Under the pieces are notes generated by a model. It was not told where the DNA came from, made no database searches, and saw only the letters and a list, made by a program, of their open reading frames with translations. This document shows, piece after piece, positions 33,791 to 45,366 of a stretch of 64,000 nucleotides of DNA. The position numbers and the translations under genes were made by a program. Positions within the stretch are counted from its first letter, which is position 1. Each line of letters opens with the position of its first letter. This DNA comes from Macrocystis pyrifera (lineage: Eukaryota; Sar; Phaeophyceae; Laminariales; Laminariaceae), in assembly GCA_031763025.1 (NCBI GenBank), contig JASSKH010000011.1, positions 13,962,678 through 14,026,677 on the forward strand, in the 5' to 3' direction.

Positions 33791-36700
33791 TTAAGGTTTC
33801 TTGGCGTCCGGAAATCAGCGGAGCCGTGTAGATTTTTCTGTCAATCTGGCGAGTTTGTTTTTGCTCGGATAGTGTACGTTGTTGCCAACAACTGCGATAC
33901 AAATATCAGCTACGAGTATCTGGCCTACTTCGCCACATCTAACTAGATACTGCAATAACTACAAGGAGCATGTAGCCGTGAAGTCATTACTAATAGGAGC
34001 AAGCAAACTTACACATGCTTATCTGCGATCACACGGCTTCTCGAAGTGAGCAGGTCATCGAGTGTTATATCACTAGCTGCGAGGCTGTGAGCTGGCGAGT
34101 GCCAAAGTGAGGCACACGTCGTCACACACCCTTACAAAATATTACAAAAAGCCCTGCCTGCGATTTGTAGGCGGCCAAGTGAAACGGACGAATACACTAC
34201 AGCACTACAAGTTACAACGAAAGACTGAATTGAATTAGTGGTCTAGTGTACGTGCCCCCCCCTACCTGCATGAACTCAGTCGATGCTATCATCCTAACGC
34301 AAGCCAGTCCGTATGCGCAACGTGTTCAAATCCGGATCACAAGCGGTCTTTAGCAGGATGCGACTCACCCTTCATGTCATTCGCGGAGCATCTCAAGGCG
34401 CGGCGCGCTTGATGCAAGCTATGATTGCCTAGTCGTGAAAAATCGACCAGCCCCGTCTCAGCACCGTACAGATGCGAAGGTTAATAGCCATACGACTACG
34501 ACCAAGCACTTTTCCTCCAAGGTTACACGATTTGGCTAAATGATTTCAAAGGAGATCAAGTTGCGTTGTACACGCACGTAGATTGGGATCTCCACGAGAT
34601 GTGCAGGCACCAACACACTCACACGCCACAGAAGTGAAAGAGTTCAACGTAAAACTCGCTATACACTCGTATCCCGCGCTTGAAGGGTAGTAGGTACGTG
34701 TACGCTCGACGCATGGGGCTCGCTTTTCCACCCCCCCCTGTCTGCATGCCTATACGAACGGAACAACTAATTTTCCGTTCTACAGAGTAAGCGGATTCCT
34801 ACTTTCATACACAACGATTGTTTTCGCTCCGTCTCTCCCCGCCTTCCCCCGGAGGAAACGCTTGACAGGTCAAGTATGAAGCTTTACCTCCAACGCATGG
34901 TGAACTTCGGGTGGTCGTGGAAGTCATACCCCTCCACTTGCAGATATTGCTCCGTGTCCGTGTCACCTGCACAAAGTGCAATGAACCCGGCATACATTGG
35001 TTACAGCAGAGCCGACCCTCTTACTGCTGCAAACGTTTACTCACTATAGGCGGCAATACTACATTAATACTGCTGTACACACAAAAAAACAAATGCGACA
35101 TGACCCAAGAAGATAGCTACAACTCTCAAAGAGTTTCTATCCATCGCGGGGTGGTGGGGTGGCTTGGGCTGGGTTGGTTGGAGCTGAGTCAACTAACAAC
35201 ACAACAAGATAATATTGTCTTACGTGTTGGACTGGGTCGGGTTGGGCCTGAAATAACTCCCACCACGCCCTACCAAACTGTTTCCCGTCCCGCATGGGAT
35301 CTCTCTTACGTTGGTTTTCTGCAGTGAATCGCAATCTACACAATGAAAAATGCGACTGCTGTTACCGGGGGCAAATAGAATCCGAAACTATCACCCTCCG
35401 TGGTTTCGTTACTCGTAATCATTGAGTGCGTCAAACTACTGTACGTACAACAGTACACTTCGTATGGTACTGCAGAAAAACAACACAAAATATACCTGGA
35501 ATACTGGCACGCTTGGGGCGATGCTTCAGCCGCGAGCGATACGCAGCACGCACCCAGTACCAGGTACAACCGTCGTGTAGGTGTGAAAATTCGAAAAATC
35601 GCACCCCGCTTTTGCAGGTATAACTTTAAGTAGTTTCGCCGCAACAATCGATCTCGCAGCTTATGAAACTCTATGAAAGCGCCCGCGGAAGATTTACCAG
35701 GCATGATATGTGTAATATGTTGTTAAACGGGGAAGGATAATCATCATCAAGCAAGGCCGGCCGTGAGCCAAAACCACGTCACCTCTACTGCACGGTACTG
35801 CACGTGCGATTGCCAAGGTTATTTATGGCTGCTGACTTTCGATCTGTATTTTGGGCTTTGACGCAGCCGTATCGACCTCCTGTGAGTGGCGGGCTTGGAG
35901 TAAAAGCTAAACGGTTGTCCATTATCAAGACCACGCAAAGTCGAATGCTTACGACAGCGCTGAGGTCGTCGAGTGTGCAACAATCTGTGGATAATTTGAG
36001 CACAGCGTATGCATGTACAGCAGTCTTGCGTAGCGGCTGTGTTGCTGTAAAGACTAGGCGTCTGGCGTGAATACATCATCCCGCCCGCAAAAAACATCGG
36101 CACCCTTGAGTTGCTTTGTGTGCTATGCTGTCGTAATCAGCATCGGATCGGCGACCGCTCCCGGTGTTGATATTCAGCCTATTCCACCAAACAACTTACC
36201 AGGTAGAAGAAATCGGATGCCAGAAGATCGGACTGCGGAACGCGTTATTCGCGATTGTATGCATATACTTGGTTCTCAAAGCTTAAAATCTATTGGCGTC
36301 ACGTTGTTGATGATGTTCTTGCATGTACTTATCGCCTAAACGCTGGTCCGTGGACACATGACAGGACAGGCTAAAAACAACTCTCGCCTGTGGGGTGGAA
36401 CAACATCTCAGGGAATACCAAATATAAATATGAAACACACAAAATAAGCAGTGCGAAACAGTGCTTGGCGCTTGGCGTTGAAAATAAACGTCAATCTGGT
36501 ATCTAGGCTCCATGTTTTTTTAATCCCCCACCTTGGCCTAACATCCTTGTATAGGATTTAGAGTTGGTTCCATTGTTGAGCTGTGTTTCTCAACCCAAAT
36601 TACTATTGTTCGAGCCGATCTGAGATTAGTTTTACCCACATAATGCTTCTTGACTGCGAGCGCCCACGGTAAATATCACACCTGAAGCACATCCTACACC

Positions 36701-36967
36701 TCCTGCGAGAACAAATTTAGAACAATAAATTATATTCGAAGAAACAGGGTCAAATGTCAAACGCTTGTTCGATTTGTGCTGCCAGCTGCGAGCAACTTCC
36801 AGCTGCTGCGAGTACTCTTAGTAGGTAAAAAGATCCCCGCTTCCTTGTTGGTGAGGGCAAAGGAGAGATAGATGTAAGGTAAAGATAGAGGGAACACGCT
36901 ATAAGAACTGCGATATATCCATCACCGCCTTCGAGATTGATCACAGGCATGGCTTAGGGGGGGAGGT
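33791..36967. other. No gene recognised
   Basis: This is 3.2 kb of mixed sequence. The best plus-strand frame is 36067-36339, which ends with RMPEDRTAERVIRDCMHILG and a hydrophobic C-terminus (SIGVTLLMMFLHVLIA). It lacks an ATG at its start and homology I can name. Confidence 0.4.
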
Positions 36968-37480
36968 TAGAGAGAACACCACCTACGTAGGCTATTAAAA
37001 ATGCTTCATTCTCAGTACATGAACCAATTCGCACCTTGTTTTCAGCCCTCCGAACACATTTTATAGCAGGTGCAGTGCAAAACAGGTACAAAAAAAACTA
37101 TTTTTGACGTGGCATCTTTGTTTTGCAACAACAAAACACGAGGCGAAGTTACAATAGAGGGGTGGCCTTAGATTTAGCCTTAGACTGGCTTAACGTTAGC
37201 GCACTCTTGTGATATATGTGGATGCCAGAGAACACCACCTACGTAGGCAAATTAAAAACGCCTTATTATCAGTACCTGAACCAAATCGAACCTCGTTTTC
37301 AGCGCTCCGAACACATTTTACAGCAGGTGCAGTTCTAAACAAATATACTAAAAATATATTTTTGACGAGGCATCTTTTTCTCAGCAAAATCAAAACACGG
37401 GGCGAAGCTGCAATAGAAGGGTGGCCTTAGATTTAGCCTTAGGCTGGCATAACGTTAGCGCCCTTATGTGAGTTATGTGG
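36968..37480. repeat. Two tandem ~255-bp repeats
   Basis: Units 36968-37222 and 37223-37480 share AGAGAACACCACCTACGTAG, CCGAACACATTTTA, GGTGGCCTTAGATTTAGCCT and ATGTGGATG in order, with roughly 85 percent identity by eye. Confidence 0.85.
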
Positions 37481-37545
37481 ATGTCGTGCCTGCCGTATGA
37501 CATAGCACTGACTGCATTGGCTACTTTGCTTACCGCATATCAGGC

Positions 37546-37875
37546 TGTTTCCAATGCCGTTCGATTTCGAGCTTCAGATTAGTATCTTTCGATACCCAAA
37601 ATGAAAGCATATTTGCTTCATGCAGTCCGAATATGCAAAATCTGATCGAATTTCGATTTTGATAATCCGACGGCCCAACTCGTCCGATTTTGGACTGTTT
37701 CCAATTCCGTCCGATTTCGCTTCAGATTATCGATAGTATCTTTCGATCTCAAAAATGAAAGAATTTCTGCCGCATGCAGTCCGAACATGCAAAATCTGAC
37801 CGAAATTTCGATTTAAGCATCCGATGACCCACCTCGTCAGATTTCGGCCTAAAATCCGACGACTTGGGCCATCAG
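37546..37875. repeat. Two tandem ~170-bp repeats
   Basis: Units begin at CTGTTTCCAAT (37549 and 37696) and share CGATTTCG-CTTCAGATTA, AGTATCTTTCGAT, CATGCAGTCCGAA and CAAAATCTGA. They lie directly left of the foldback element at 37903. Confidence 0.8.
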
Positions 37876-37902
37876 ATTTTCAAATCGAGAAATGGAATGG
37901 GC

Positions 37903-38983
37903 AATGTTGTGGACCAAAACCGAAAGTCGGGTTTTTCGGTCGTTTATTTGTCGGTTTTTTTTAACTAAAACCCGGCTTATTTTAATCGGGTTTTCGGTTG
38001 AAACAAAAAAAACGTTAAACGTGGTTTTTCTCTGTCGTTTTTTTCTCCTGTCCCCTACCCCAATAACGCTTTCATATCTGTGTATAAATCTCTTTATTGT
38101 GTATGGTTTATGGTTACATTAATACATGAATACACCACACGACACAGCCAGCACACAGCCAGCTCGCAGCCTACATACCGCAACAGCATGGCAGCATAGC
38201 AGCATAGCAGCAGCACAGCACACAGAGGCAGCAGACAGCAGCAGTCGCGCAGAGCACAGGTCACGGTGCGCCGCGACACTGCGAGGGAAAAATCATGTCG
38301 AGTGCAGACGGCAGTGCTGACTTCATCGCCTGCTGAACTATCGCACTGTCGTCCTTTGCCTACAATAAGGCCTACAATAATACTTGTTTGTGCTCATAGC
38401 CCCGCCATGAGCAACGTAGATTTCTTCATAGCGTTAGCTGTATGCTGCAACTTGTGTGTCTTTATAAAATACATGGTGTATCTACATAACGACACATTAT
38501 TATGTCATCTACGTTAAGACGACCTAAGCCATTGTACCCGCGTACCAGGTACAATCTTACTACTAAGGTTTTACTCTGTATCCGTAGTTTTTGTTTGCTG
38601 CATAATATAAGCACGTTTATTTTTACCAATCCGCCGGAGGATAAAAAAAAAAAAAAAACTGACGTACCAGCGCTGTATGATTATTATAGTGTGTATGTCT
38701 GCCTGTACCGTGTTGCGCAGCAGACGCAAGTACTGCAGCAAAGCCACTCGTAAATATATGATCATATCACATCATGCCAACACATGCACACACCGAACCC
38801 TTCGAAATACTGACCATTTGGTTGGTTTTGACGAGAAACCAGCCGACAAACTGAAAACCGACCTAGAAACGGGCGGTTTCGGCTTCGTTTTTTTTTGTTT
38901 TAACCGACCGAAACTAACCGACTTTTGCGCACAAACGGAAAACCGACCGAGTCACTTTTCAGTTTTGGTTCACAACACCGGCA
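37903..38983. mobile_element. Foldback-type element with ACCGAAAACCGAC arms
   Basis: The left arm starts GTTGTGGACCAAAACCGAAA and the right arm, read in reverse complement, starts GTTGTGAACCAAAACTGAAA. Both arms continue with degenerate CGGTTTT/TCGGTT repeats (37903-38000 and 38815-38983). The interior (38000-38815) has an AGCAGCAC-rich stretch and no transposase. The design matches the elements at 15905-17215 and 58860-60400 although the repeat word differs. Confidence 0.65.
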
Positions 38984-40229
38984 TGGGTCTCTAAATTTAA
39001 GATGCTATCTACGACCAGCAAGCAGCAACAGAAGAATCAATGAGTTAGATGGTGACATAGCTGTACAGCAACGTTGCGTCGCGCCCGACGCGCAGTAGGC
39101 GGGCGGCGCGTCTCTCCGTGGTCACACTATAAAACAGTCGGGATCAGTCCTAGATACCGAGAGAGTTGCATTTGGCGCGCACCTCTCCGTGAATACATAC
39201 TCGTAGACTAGTAGAGCAGCAGAAGAAGTCAGTCGCGCAGTGTCCAACGAAATACCAAGACAGTTAGACTCGAGCGAGCTAGGCACGTCTCTTCTCCGGC
39301 AGACCAGAGGAAGTCAGCGTGCGCTCAAACGCTTGGATCCTACGCGCAGTGCAGCGCCTGAGCGCGTCTCTTCGAGGCGCCAGACCAACAGCAGCTGGTC
39401 TCGGTGTTTACTCGAATCTTTACACGCACATGAAATCTGTATTTTTCGCAAAGGGAAACTGTTTCGATGTGCCAAGTTGACATCTGAGAATACGATCGAG
39501 TCAAAATCTGAACCGCATAGGAAGCAGCCTGAAATTAATATATATGGCGTACGTATGTAACCAGAGCGCTAGTACCTCTCCCGAATAGACGAATCGGCAC
39601 GGACACACAGGTCGTGCTGGATGTCGACGGGCAGAACGAACGGATTAATGTGAAGAACACACGCACACTCCGTTGATGTGCAGGATCGTGGACGCAGGCG
39701 ACAGTCTGTTTGCCTGACCCCGCGTCAAGGTGGCCTCAGGTTTGGTACGGCAAATGACTTCGCGCCCAGCAGACTAGGATCGTTGAGAAGCTTCAAAGCC
39801 CGCAACGGGGGGTGCACCAGGACACATACTCTTGGGGCGCCCGCGGTAGCGAAAGAAATGACGCCTGTGACCCCCCTCTGCAGGTCTATATAAGTGTAGT
39901 CCGTCGTGCCTATGCCCTGAAGAAAAAAAAATAATGCAGTTTTTCGAGGCCGTACGCCCAATCTTCAGGAGCAACGTAATGCTTTTTCCTTGGTTTCATT
40001 CTATATCTGTTTTCGGCTCAAATAGAACAAGTACACCTGATTTTGGCTTTTGCCCTTATTGATGCGTGCCAGGTACCTGGTGTTATAAAAACTACTTAAT
40101 TTTTGAGAACATCAGTCCCGTTTTGAGAATAAACCTCAAAACGGAACTGCAGTCATAAATCGGTTACGAAAACGTGTTTCAAAGCAAATAAACACTAGTA
40201 GGCATGTTGCAGTACGGAAGCAAGCATAG
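38984..40229. other. No gene recognised; one copy of the R block
   Basis: The block 39588-39670 repeats the conserved R-family sequence CGAATCGGCACGGACAC and TGCTGGATGTCGACGGGCAG, also found near 43030, 46803 and 58098. Other frames have no homology. Confidence 0.5.
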
Positions 40230-40235
40230 GCGGAG

Positions 40236-40505
40236 GGGGAATAGAGGAAAGGAGGGAAGAAGGGAGGGAGGGAGGGAGGGAGGGACGGAGGGAGGGAGGG
40301 AGGGAGGGGGGGGGGAGGGAGGGAGGAAGGAAGGGACGGATGGGGGGTGGGAGGGTGGCAGGGAGGGAGACAGAGAGGAAGGGAGGTGGCAGGTAGGTAG
40401 GGAGGGGGGAAGAGGAGGAGGGAGGGAGGGAGGGAGGGAGGGAGGAAGGGAGGAAGGGAGGGAGGGAGGGAGGAAGGGAGGAAGGGAGGGAGGAAGGGGG
40501 GAGTA
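40236..40505. repeat. (GGGA)n / GGAGG purine tract, ~270 bp
   Basis: Almost pure purine on the plus strand, mostly GGGA units with GGAA and GGCA interruptions and one GGGGGGGGG run. The long Ser/Pro frame on the minus strand and Gly/Arg frame on the plus strand are products of the repeat. Confidence 0.95.
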
Positions 40506-40993
40506 ACGGGACACCTATACTCTCGTGCTTGTACTCTATCGCACCCGTACTCACAATTTGCTCCCAGATCGGAAAGGTCGATGGTCTTCACAGGCCACCT
40601 CTGCGCTTCAGCCCCGAGGGCCACCAAGAAGTAGCACCTCGCAAAGATCTTCATGCTCGAGCCCATCCGCATTTTCCAAACGCACTCGGAACGAGCAGGG
40701 AGGGTGCTGCAATAGCCTTGAAAACCTGACTAGAAGCTTTGTGTGAACCAGTACATAAACTACTTTCGTTCGATCTCTCGAGCAGGCTGGAGATAATGAA
40801 CGATGTGCACGTGTGCGGCAATACGCTTGACGGTACTTGTGGTGGCGTTTGTTGTGGTTGCGCTGCTCGTTGCTTTTACTGCGAACGGAGGAGGCCAGCG
40901 GTGTAACGGGGTATGATATGGCTACCACCACAACAATAATACCACCACGTTGTTGCTTGGAAGTTGTTACTTCTGTAGTTCTCACATAAACCC

Positions 40994-41593
40994 TCTGATT
41001 AAGGAGTCCGTGGTCACACAAATAAGGTACTGGAGCCCTAGGAAGATCCGAAAACTCTCATAAAACAAAATTCAGCTATTCATAGGAACAACGACGCTTC
41101 CCATCAAAAATGACACCAGATAGACAAAAAAGATGCACTCAAAATGAAATCATTTTTATTTCATTGATTTCACCAAGTATCATTTTGTCGTCGCGTCCAC
41201 AATTTCATCACCACAAACTCATCATATATCTGTCTTTCGTGCATTTTTAATTTTTTTTTTATTACTTTTACTTTCCAGCCCACTCGTAGGAGGTTTTGAT
41301 TAAGGAGTCCGTGGTCACACAAATAAGGTACTGGAGCCCTAGGAAGATCCGAAAACTCTCATAAAACAAAATTCAGCTATTCATAGGAACAACGACGCTT
41401 CCCATCAAAAATGACACCAGATAGACAAAAAAGATGCACTCAAAATGAAATCATTTTTATTTCATTGATTTCACCAAGTATCATTTTGTCGCGTCCACAA
41501 TTTCATCACCACAAACTCATCATATATCTGTCTTTCGTGCATTTTTAATTTTTTTTTATTACTTTTACTTTCCAGCCCACTCGTAGGAGGTTT
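40994..41593. repeat. Near-perfect tandem duplication, ~300 bp x 2
   Basis: The unit starting GATTAAGGAGTCCGTGG occurs at 40994 and 41297. Over ~300 bp I see only loss of one GTC triplet (TTGTCGTCGCG versus TTGTCGCG), one or two bases in a T run and one T at the end. Each unit ends with the SINE 3' tail (TTTCCAGCCCACTCGTAGGA). The duplication is recent or an assembly artefact. Confidence 0.9.
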
Positions 41594-41845
41594 GATCCTC
41601 GACGGTCTTCTGGACAAGCCGTGGTCACAGGTGCCGTTCTCTCTCCCCCCCGGTACATGCCTTTTTTGTTTCGCGCATAGGGTTTTACATTCCCAGCGCT
41701 CGTCGATTTTCATTGAATGTCGCGCTTCCGCTAATCATTTTTTTACGCAAGAAAAAGTCCCTACCAGCATGCACTGGGTGAGATTTGAACCCACGAAATT
41801 GATCTCTTCATAGGCACGCGCGGACCACCCACCAAGCCAACGGAG
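41540..41845 (-). mobile_element. SINE copy A (tRNA-derived head)
   Basis: On the minus strand the head (41768-41845) reads TTGGCTTGGTGGGTGGTCC, an A-box-like start, and GTGGGTTCAAATCTCACC, a B box within a T stem. The body contains TAGGGACTTTTTCTTGCGT and the 3' part CTCCTACGAGTGGGCTGGAA followed by an A-rich tail. The tail lies within the 300-bp tandem duplication. Copies B and C share the whole layout. Confidence 0.75.
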
Positions 41846-42184
41846 ACAATGACTAAAGAATGAAATCTGCTCTTTGTAGTTTTTATGATAATCCCCTGCT
41901 GAACCTGAAAATCAGACGGTCTAACGGTCCAGTCGTGGTATTCGTGGAGTGGTGCAGCAGTTTACACCTGCTGACTGCAGACAGCGAATCTTGCTCAGGT
42001 AGCTTTTCGCGTACTCTGATTGGCTACGGGGTATATAATTGGCTCAATTTTGCATAGAGTTTCTGAAAGCGACAGCATCCCGAGCGGGCCGAACCAACAT
42101 GCTGACGAACACCAGACCAGACAACCCTCCCTGGCACCACCGCTCGCCATCGAAGCAGCAGGGCGGAGGTATAAACAGACGGTC

Positions 42185-42690
42185 CAGCTTTATACCTCAG
42201 CGCCATTATCGACGAAAACTCTGACGTCTCGCTCGGAATCGACGGACGGATTCGTCTCATGCGCGCATGCCTCAAACGGTTCGGCCCGGAGAAGTATGAT
42301 AAGACGACCATCCCCCTTAGCCTGGAAGTCCGAATGCCGAAGGCGGAGGTGGTTGAGACCCTGCTGTACGGGTGTGTGACGTGGACCCTCAGAGCGGAAC
42401 ACTTTGACAAGCTTCGAAAGGCTCACTACCAAGTCATTTTGCGAGTTATTGGGTCGCAGCGCCGACTTCGTACCACCCTCTCGTACGCGAAGGAAGGCCC
42501 TCGACCCTCGACATGACAGACACGTTGCGAGAGCATCGATACGACAATTTAAGATTCAGTAAACCGCGGCTCTTCTTTGCGAGGCCGTGGCATGGCAAAG
42601 CAAGCAGCGACTACCCAGTCGGGTAATAATGTTAGGGACGATGACTGATGGAGAGAACCCCAGACCTGGCGGACAGTTCAAGACTTATAC
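42185..42690 (+). pseudogene. RT C-terminal fragment of a second LINE family
   Basis: The plus strand reads SAIIDENSDVSLGIDGRIRL, then LEVRMPKAEVVETLLYGCVT, WTLRAEHFDKLRKAHYQVIL and RVIGSQRRLRTTLSYAK. This is the stretch after the RT palm in many non-LTR elements (YLGxxI..., LLYGCxTW, LR..H...L.R..G). Past 42516 the match continues in shifted frames (ENPRPGGQFK near 42655). It differs from the C-tailed LINE family elsewhere in the window. Both ends are missing. Confidence 0.7.
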
Positions 42691-42899
42691 CCCACCATAT
42701 TACTAGTGATTGGTGCTAATGAGGCGCGACCTCAGTAATACCTGCAGTAGTGATACCTGCGATGCATCATGCTGGGCGAATACGGATTATTCTGTTTGGT
42801 GCTGAACCAACACGAACGAACATCTCCTTACGCTGTAGGCCGTCGTTGTCTCAAAATTATAAATGTTGTCCTCTTGTGCTCTTGATACATGAAAAACAG

Positions 42900-43830
42900 A
42901 GCAATACGCACACACCTGTAAAATACTGGATGTTGTCGTGTGTATCCTGGTTTCCACCTCAAAATCCGGCATAATAACTTAAAGACGACAATCTTGCACT
43001 GCTGTGACCGCATAACTTTTATCTCCCAGGGATTGAAGAATCGGCACGGACACTGGTTGCGCTGGATGTCGACGGGTAGAAAGAACGGTATATACATTGT
43101 GAAGGATACAACACCCGTCATGTTTTCTTCCAACCGACAGCAGTATTTCTTGTTGAAATTCAGCAAAATAATGATATCACGACGAAAAAGCTGCATCTGA
43201 AATGCTTTGTCCAACAGAAAGAACTATTTTCTCGTAGCAGGTGCCACCACAACTGGCCCTACTGAATCAGTGCGACGACCTCTACAGCAGCAGCAGTGCT
43301 TCTCCAGCAGCAGCAGCAGCAGCAGTAGCAGAAGGACACACGAGGCCAGGGTCAGCGTCGCTGTAAGCTCGGCTTGTCAAACTAACCCTTGAACCCTTTG
43401 AGCCTCGTACTCGATTTTATCCCGTGCTGGTTCCGAACTCCAAATTCGGCATACATACTAATTTGAACGAAAACTCTGCACCAGGTGCTGACATGCCCTG
43501 TCCAAGAGAGATAACTTCTCTTAGCAGGTAGCAGGTGCCACCGCTACTACTGATGTACGACATCTACAGCAGAGCTTTTCCAGCAGCAAAACAGCAGCAG
43601 CAGTAGCAGTAGCAGTAGGGCACACAAGGCCAGGGTCAGCGTCGCTGTTGGCGCGACTTGTGTTTGACTCCTTCGTATATGTGTTTCCTGGGTCCGCACT
43701 ATAATAGTAATTAAAAAATTTAATATCTACGATCTGACGTGTGTCCAACAGAGCTTCTAGCAGCAAGTGCCACCACTGCTACTGCTGTACAACAACTACA
43801 GCAGACCTTCTCCTGCTTCTCCGTCCCCTC
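42900..43830. repeat. Three ~240-300 bp tandem units with CAG microsatellites
   Basis: Units share TGTCCAACAGA, GCAGGTGCCACCAC, CTACAGCAGCAG with CAG/TAG runs, and GGCCAGGGTCAGCGTCGCTG. They begin near 43205, 43498 and 43742, with a partial unit before. An R-family block (43024-43090) precedes the first. Confidence 0.75.
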
Positions 43831-43866
43831 ATCAGTAGGAGGGTGGACCACCTGCAGCATGTCTCC

Positions 43867-43952
43867 GGGGACATGACCCGAATGTTCCTTGCTGTGGATA
43901 GGCACAGTTCGGGGACATGACCCGAATGTTCCTTGCTGTGGATAGGCACAGT
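43867..43952. repeat. 44-bp perfect tandem duplication
   Basis: GGGGACATGACCCGAATGTT through GGATAGGCACAGT occurs at 43867 and 43911 without a visible mismatch. Confidence 0.9.
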
Positions 43953-44298
43953 CTGCCTACGAGTACTCGTAGAGTTGGGTTTGGTTGGGTATAGAACTAA
44001 AAAAAGCAAAACCGTTAAAAAATATTTTACGGTTGTTGCTTCTGTGTTTTTCAACATGGCCCAGCACAAACATGTACCTACATACGTTGCCGCACCTATC
44101 TCGACCAAATGTGAACGACTTACCATCGCACTAGCACGAGAAGCTTTCGTTTGTGTGTGTTCGTGCACAGAGCCCGCCGGGACTGGAATTGGTGCCGCGT
44201 GCGTTGAGCGCGGTGGTCAAACGTGGCCCAAAACAGATGTTGGATCACACACACCCACACACACATACAGAGAAACTCAAGGCAAGGCACCCTATAGC

Positions 44299-44638
44299 CG
44301 GCGTCCCCGGTGGCTTGGTAGGTGGTCCGCGTGCCTGTCAAGATCAATTTCGTGGGTTCAAGTCCCACCGAGTGCACATGCTCATAGGGACTTTTTCTTG
44401 CATAAAAAATTGATAAGCGGAAAGCGCGAAAGCGTGAGTTGGCTACATTCGATGAAAATCGACGAGCAGTGGGAATGCTGAACCCTATGCGCGACAAAAA
44501 TAAAAGGCACGTACCGGGGGGGAGAAGGGACGACACCTGTGACCACGGCTTGTCCAGAAGATCGTCGAGGGTAAAACCTCCTACGAGTGGACTGGAAAGT
44601 AAAAGTGATGGATAAAAAAAAAAAAAAAAAAAAAAAAA
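44299..44638 (+). mobile_element. SINE copy B: tRNA head, poly-A tail
   Basis: The head GGTGGCTTGGTAGGTGGTCC contains an A-box-like sequence. GTGGGTTCAAGTCCCAC forms a perfect 5-bp T stem with a B box (44342-44370). The body has TAGGGACTTTTTCTTGCAT and GGAAAGCGCGAAAGCGTGAG. The 3' end is CTCCTACGAGTGGACTGGAA followed by an uninterrupted run of about 23 A (44616-44638). The pure A tail suggests this is the youngest of the three copies. Such elements are transcribed by RNA polymerase III from the internal promoter and mobilised by a partner LINE. The C-tailed LINE here does not share its 3' end, so the partner is unknown. Confidence 0.8.
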
Positions 44639-45059
44639 TACCATCGTATGCGAGCCGTTCTGAATAGCCTTTTTTTTTCCTTGGTTACCAAGAAAAAAAA
44701 GGCTCGCGCTTCGAGCGCCTCAATATGAATAGGCACCGAAGGGTCAACGGAACTTGCCCCTTTTAGTGTTTGGAGTTGAGACGGCACTGTGGTCCACTGC
44801 AGCAGCAAAAGGCGAGGAAAAATGTATCGGGGGTCCAGGAAGGAGCCAAACGGTTCATGGTGAGGTGGCACGAGGATGAGGTTTAGCTGAGTAGGCAGCG
44901 CCGCGCATCCGCCGTGGGTCGTGTCCAAGGGAATGGGGGGACGGCGGGTAACCGAAGGAGTGGAAGGAAACCCGACCAAAGGAATGTAGGGAGGGGGGGG
45001 GACAGGAGGTCCTAGGAGTAGAAGGCAAACCACGGTGGACAACAGTAGGAAGGAGATCT

Positions 45060-45155
45060 CAAACAGGGTAACAAGGCACCAGGCCGACTAGGAAGTAAAA
45101 CATATGCATGACTCTAAGGCACCAGGATGACTAGGAAGTAGAACATGACTCTGAT
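45060..45155. repeat. Short tandem repeat GGCACCAGG-GACTAGGAAGTA
   Basis: Two to three units of ~45 bp: GGCACCAGGCCGACTAGGAA and GGCACCAGGATGACTAGGAA, each followed by GTA(A/G)AACAT...GACTCT. Confidence 0.75.
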
Positions 45156-45296
45156 ACGCGCGCCTCTAACTGGTACAGCAGGTTCGAACGTAGTCATCAT
45201 TTGTCATAATTTTTCCTTTTTGCGCTCGATCCGATCCTCTTTGATTTTAATTTTATGTCTTTCTCTACTTTGTTCTATTGACAAGCCTTGGGAAAA

Positions 45297-45366
45297 GAGT
45301 CGTGTGGCTTGCCACGTGAGTGGATAACGAGCCTGCTTTGCTTGTTTCGTATGTCTGACGCCGAGG
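45297..45366. mobile_element. R-family repeat copy 1, left part (split by LINE)
   Basis: GTCGTGTG...ACGAGCCTGCTTTGCTTGTT and GTCTGACGCCGAG recur at 46207-46270. The rest of this copy resumes after the LINE near 47630 with GACAAACGCAGGACGGAGG, matching 46287 onward. The LINE therefore inserted into this repeat. Confidence 0.7.

Noticed and set aside
40136-40672. Ser/Pro-rich minus-strand ORFs resembling a wall protein
   Set aside because: They are the translation of the (GGGA)n simple repeat in each frame.
41768-41845. Possible functional tRNA gene
   Set aside because: The T arm is good but acceptor and D-arm pairing are poor, and the sequence is linked to the same body and tail in three places, as in a SINE.
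44581-45042. Minus-strand ORF with LPTQLNLILVPPHHEP and a poly-Phe end
   Set aside because: The Phe run is the SINE poly-A tail read in antisense. The upstream part looks protein-like, but no start, splice site or family could be supported.
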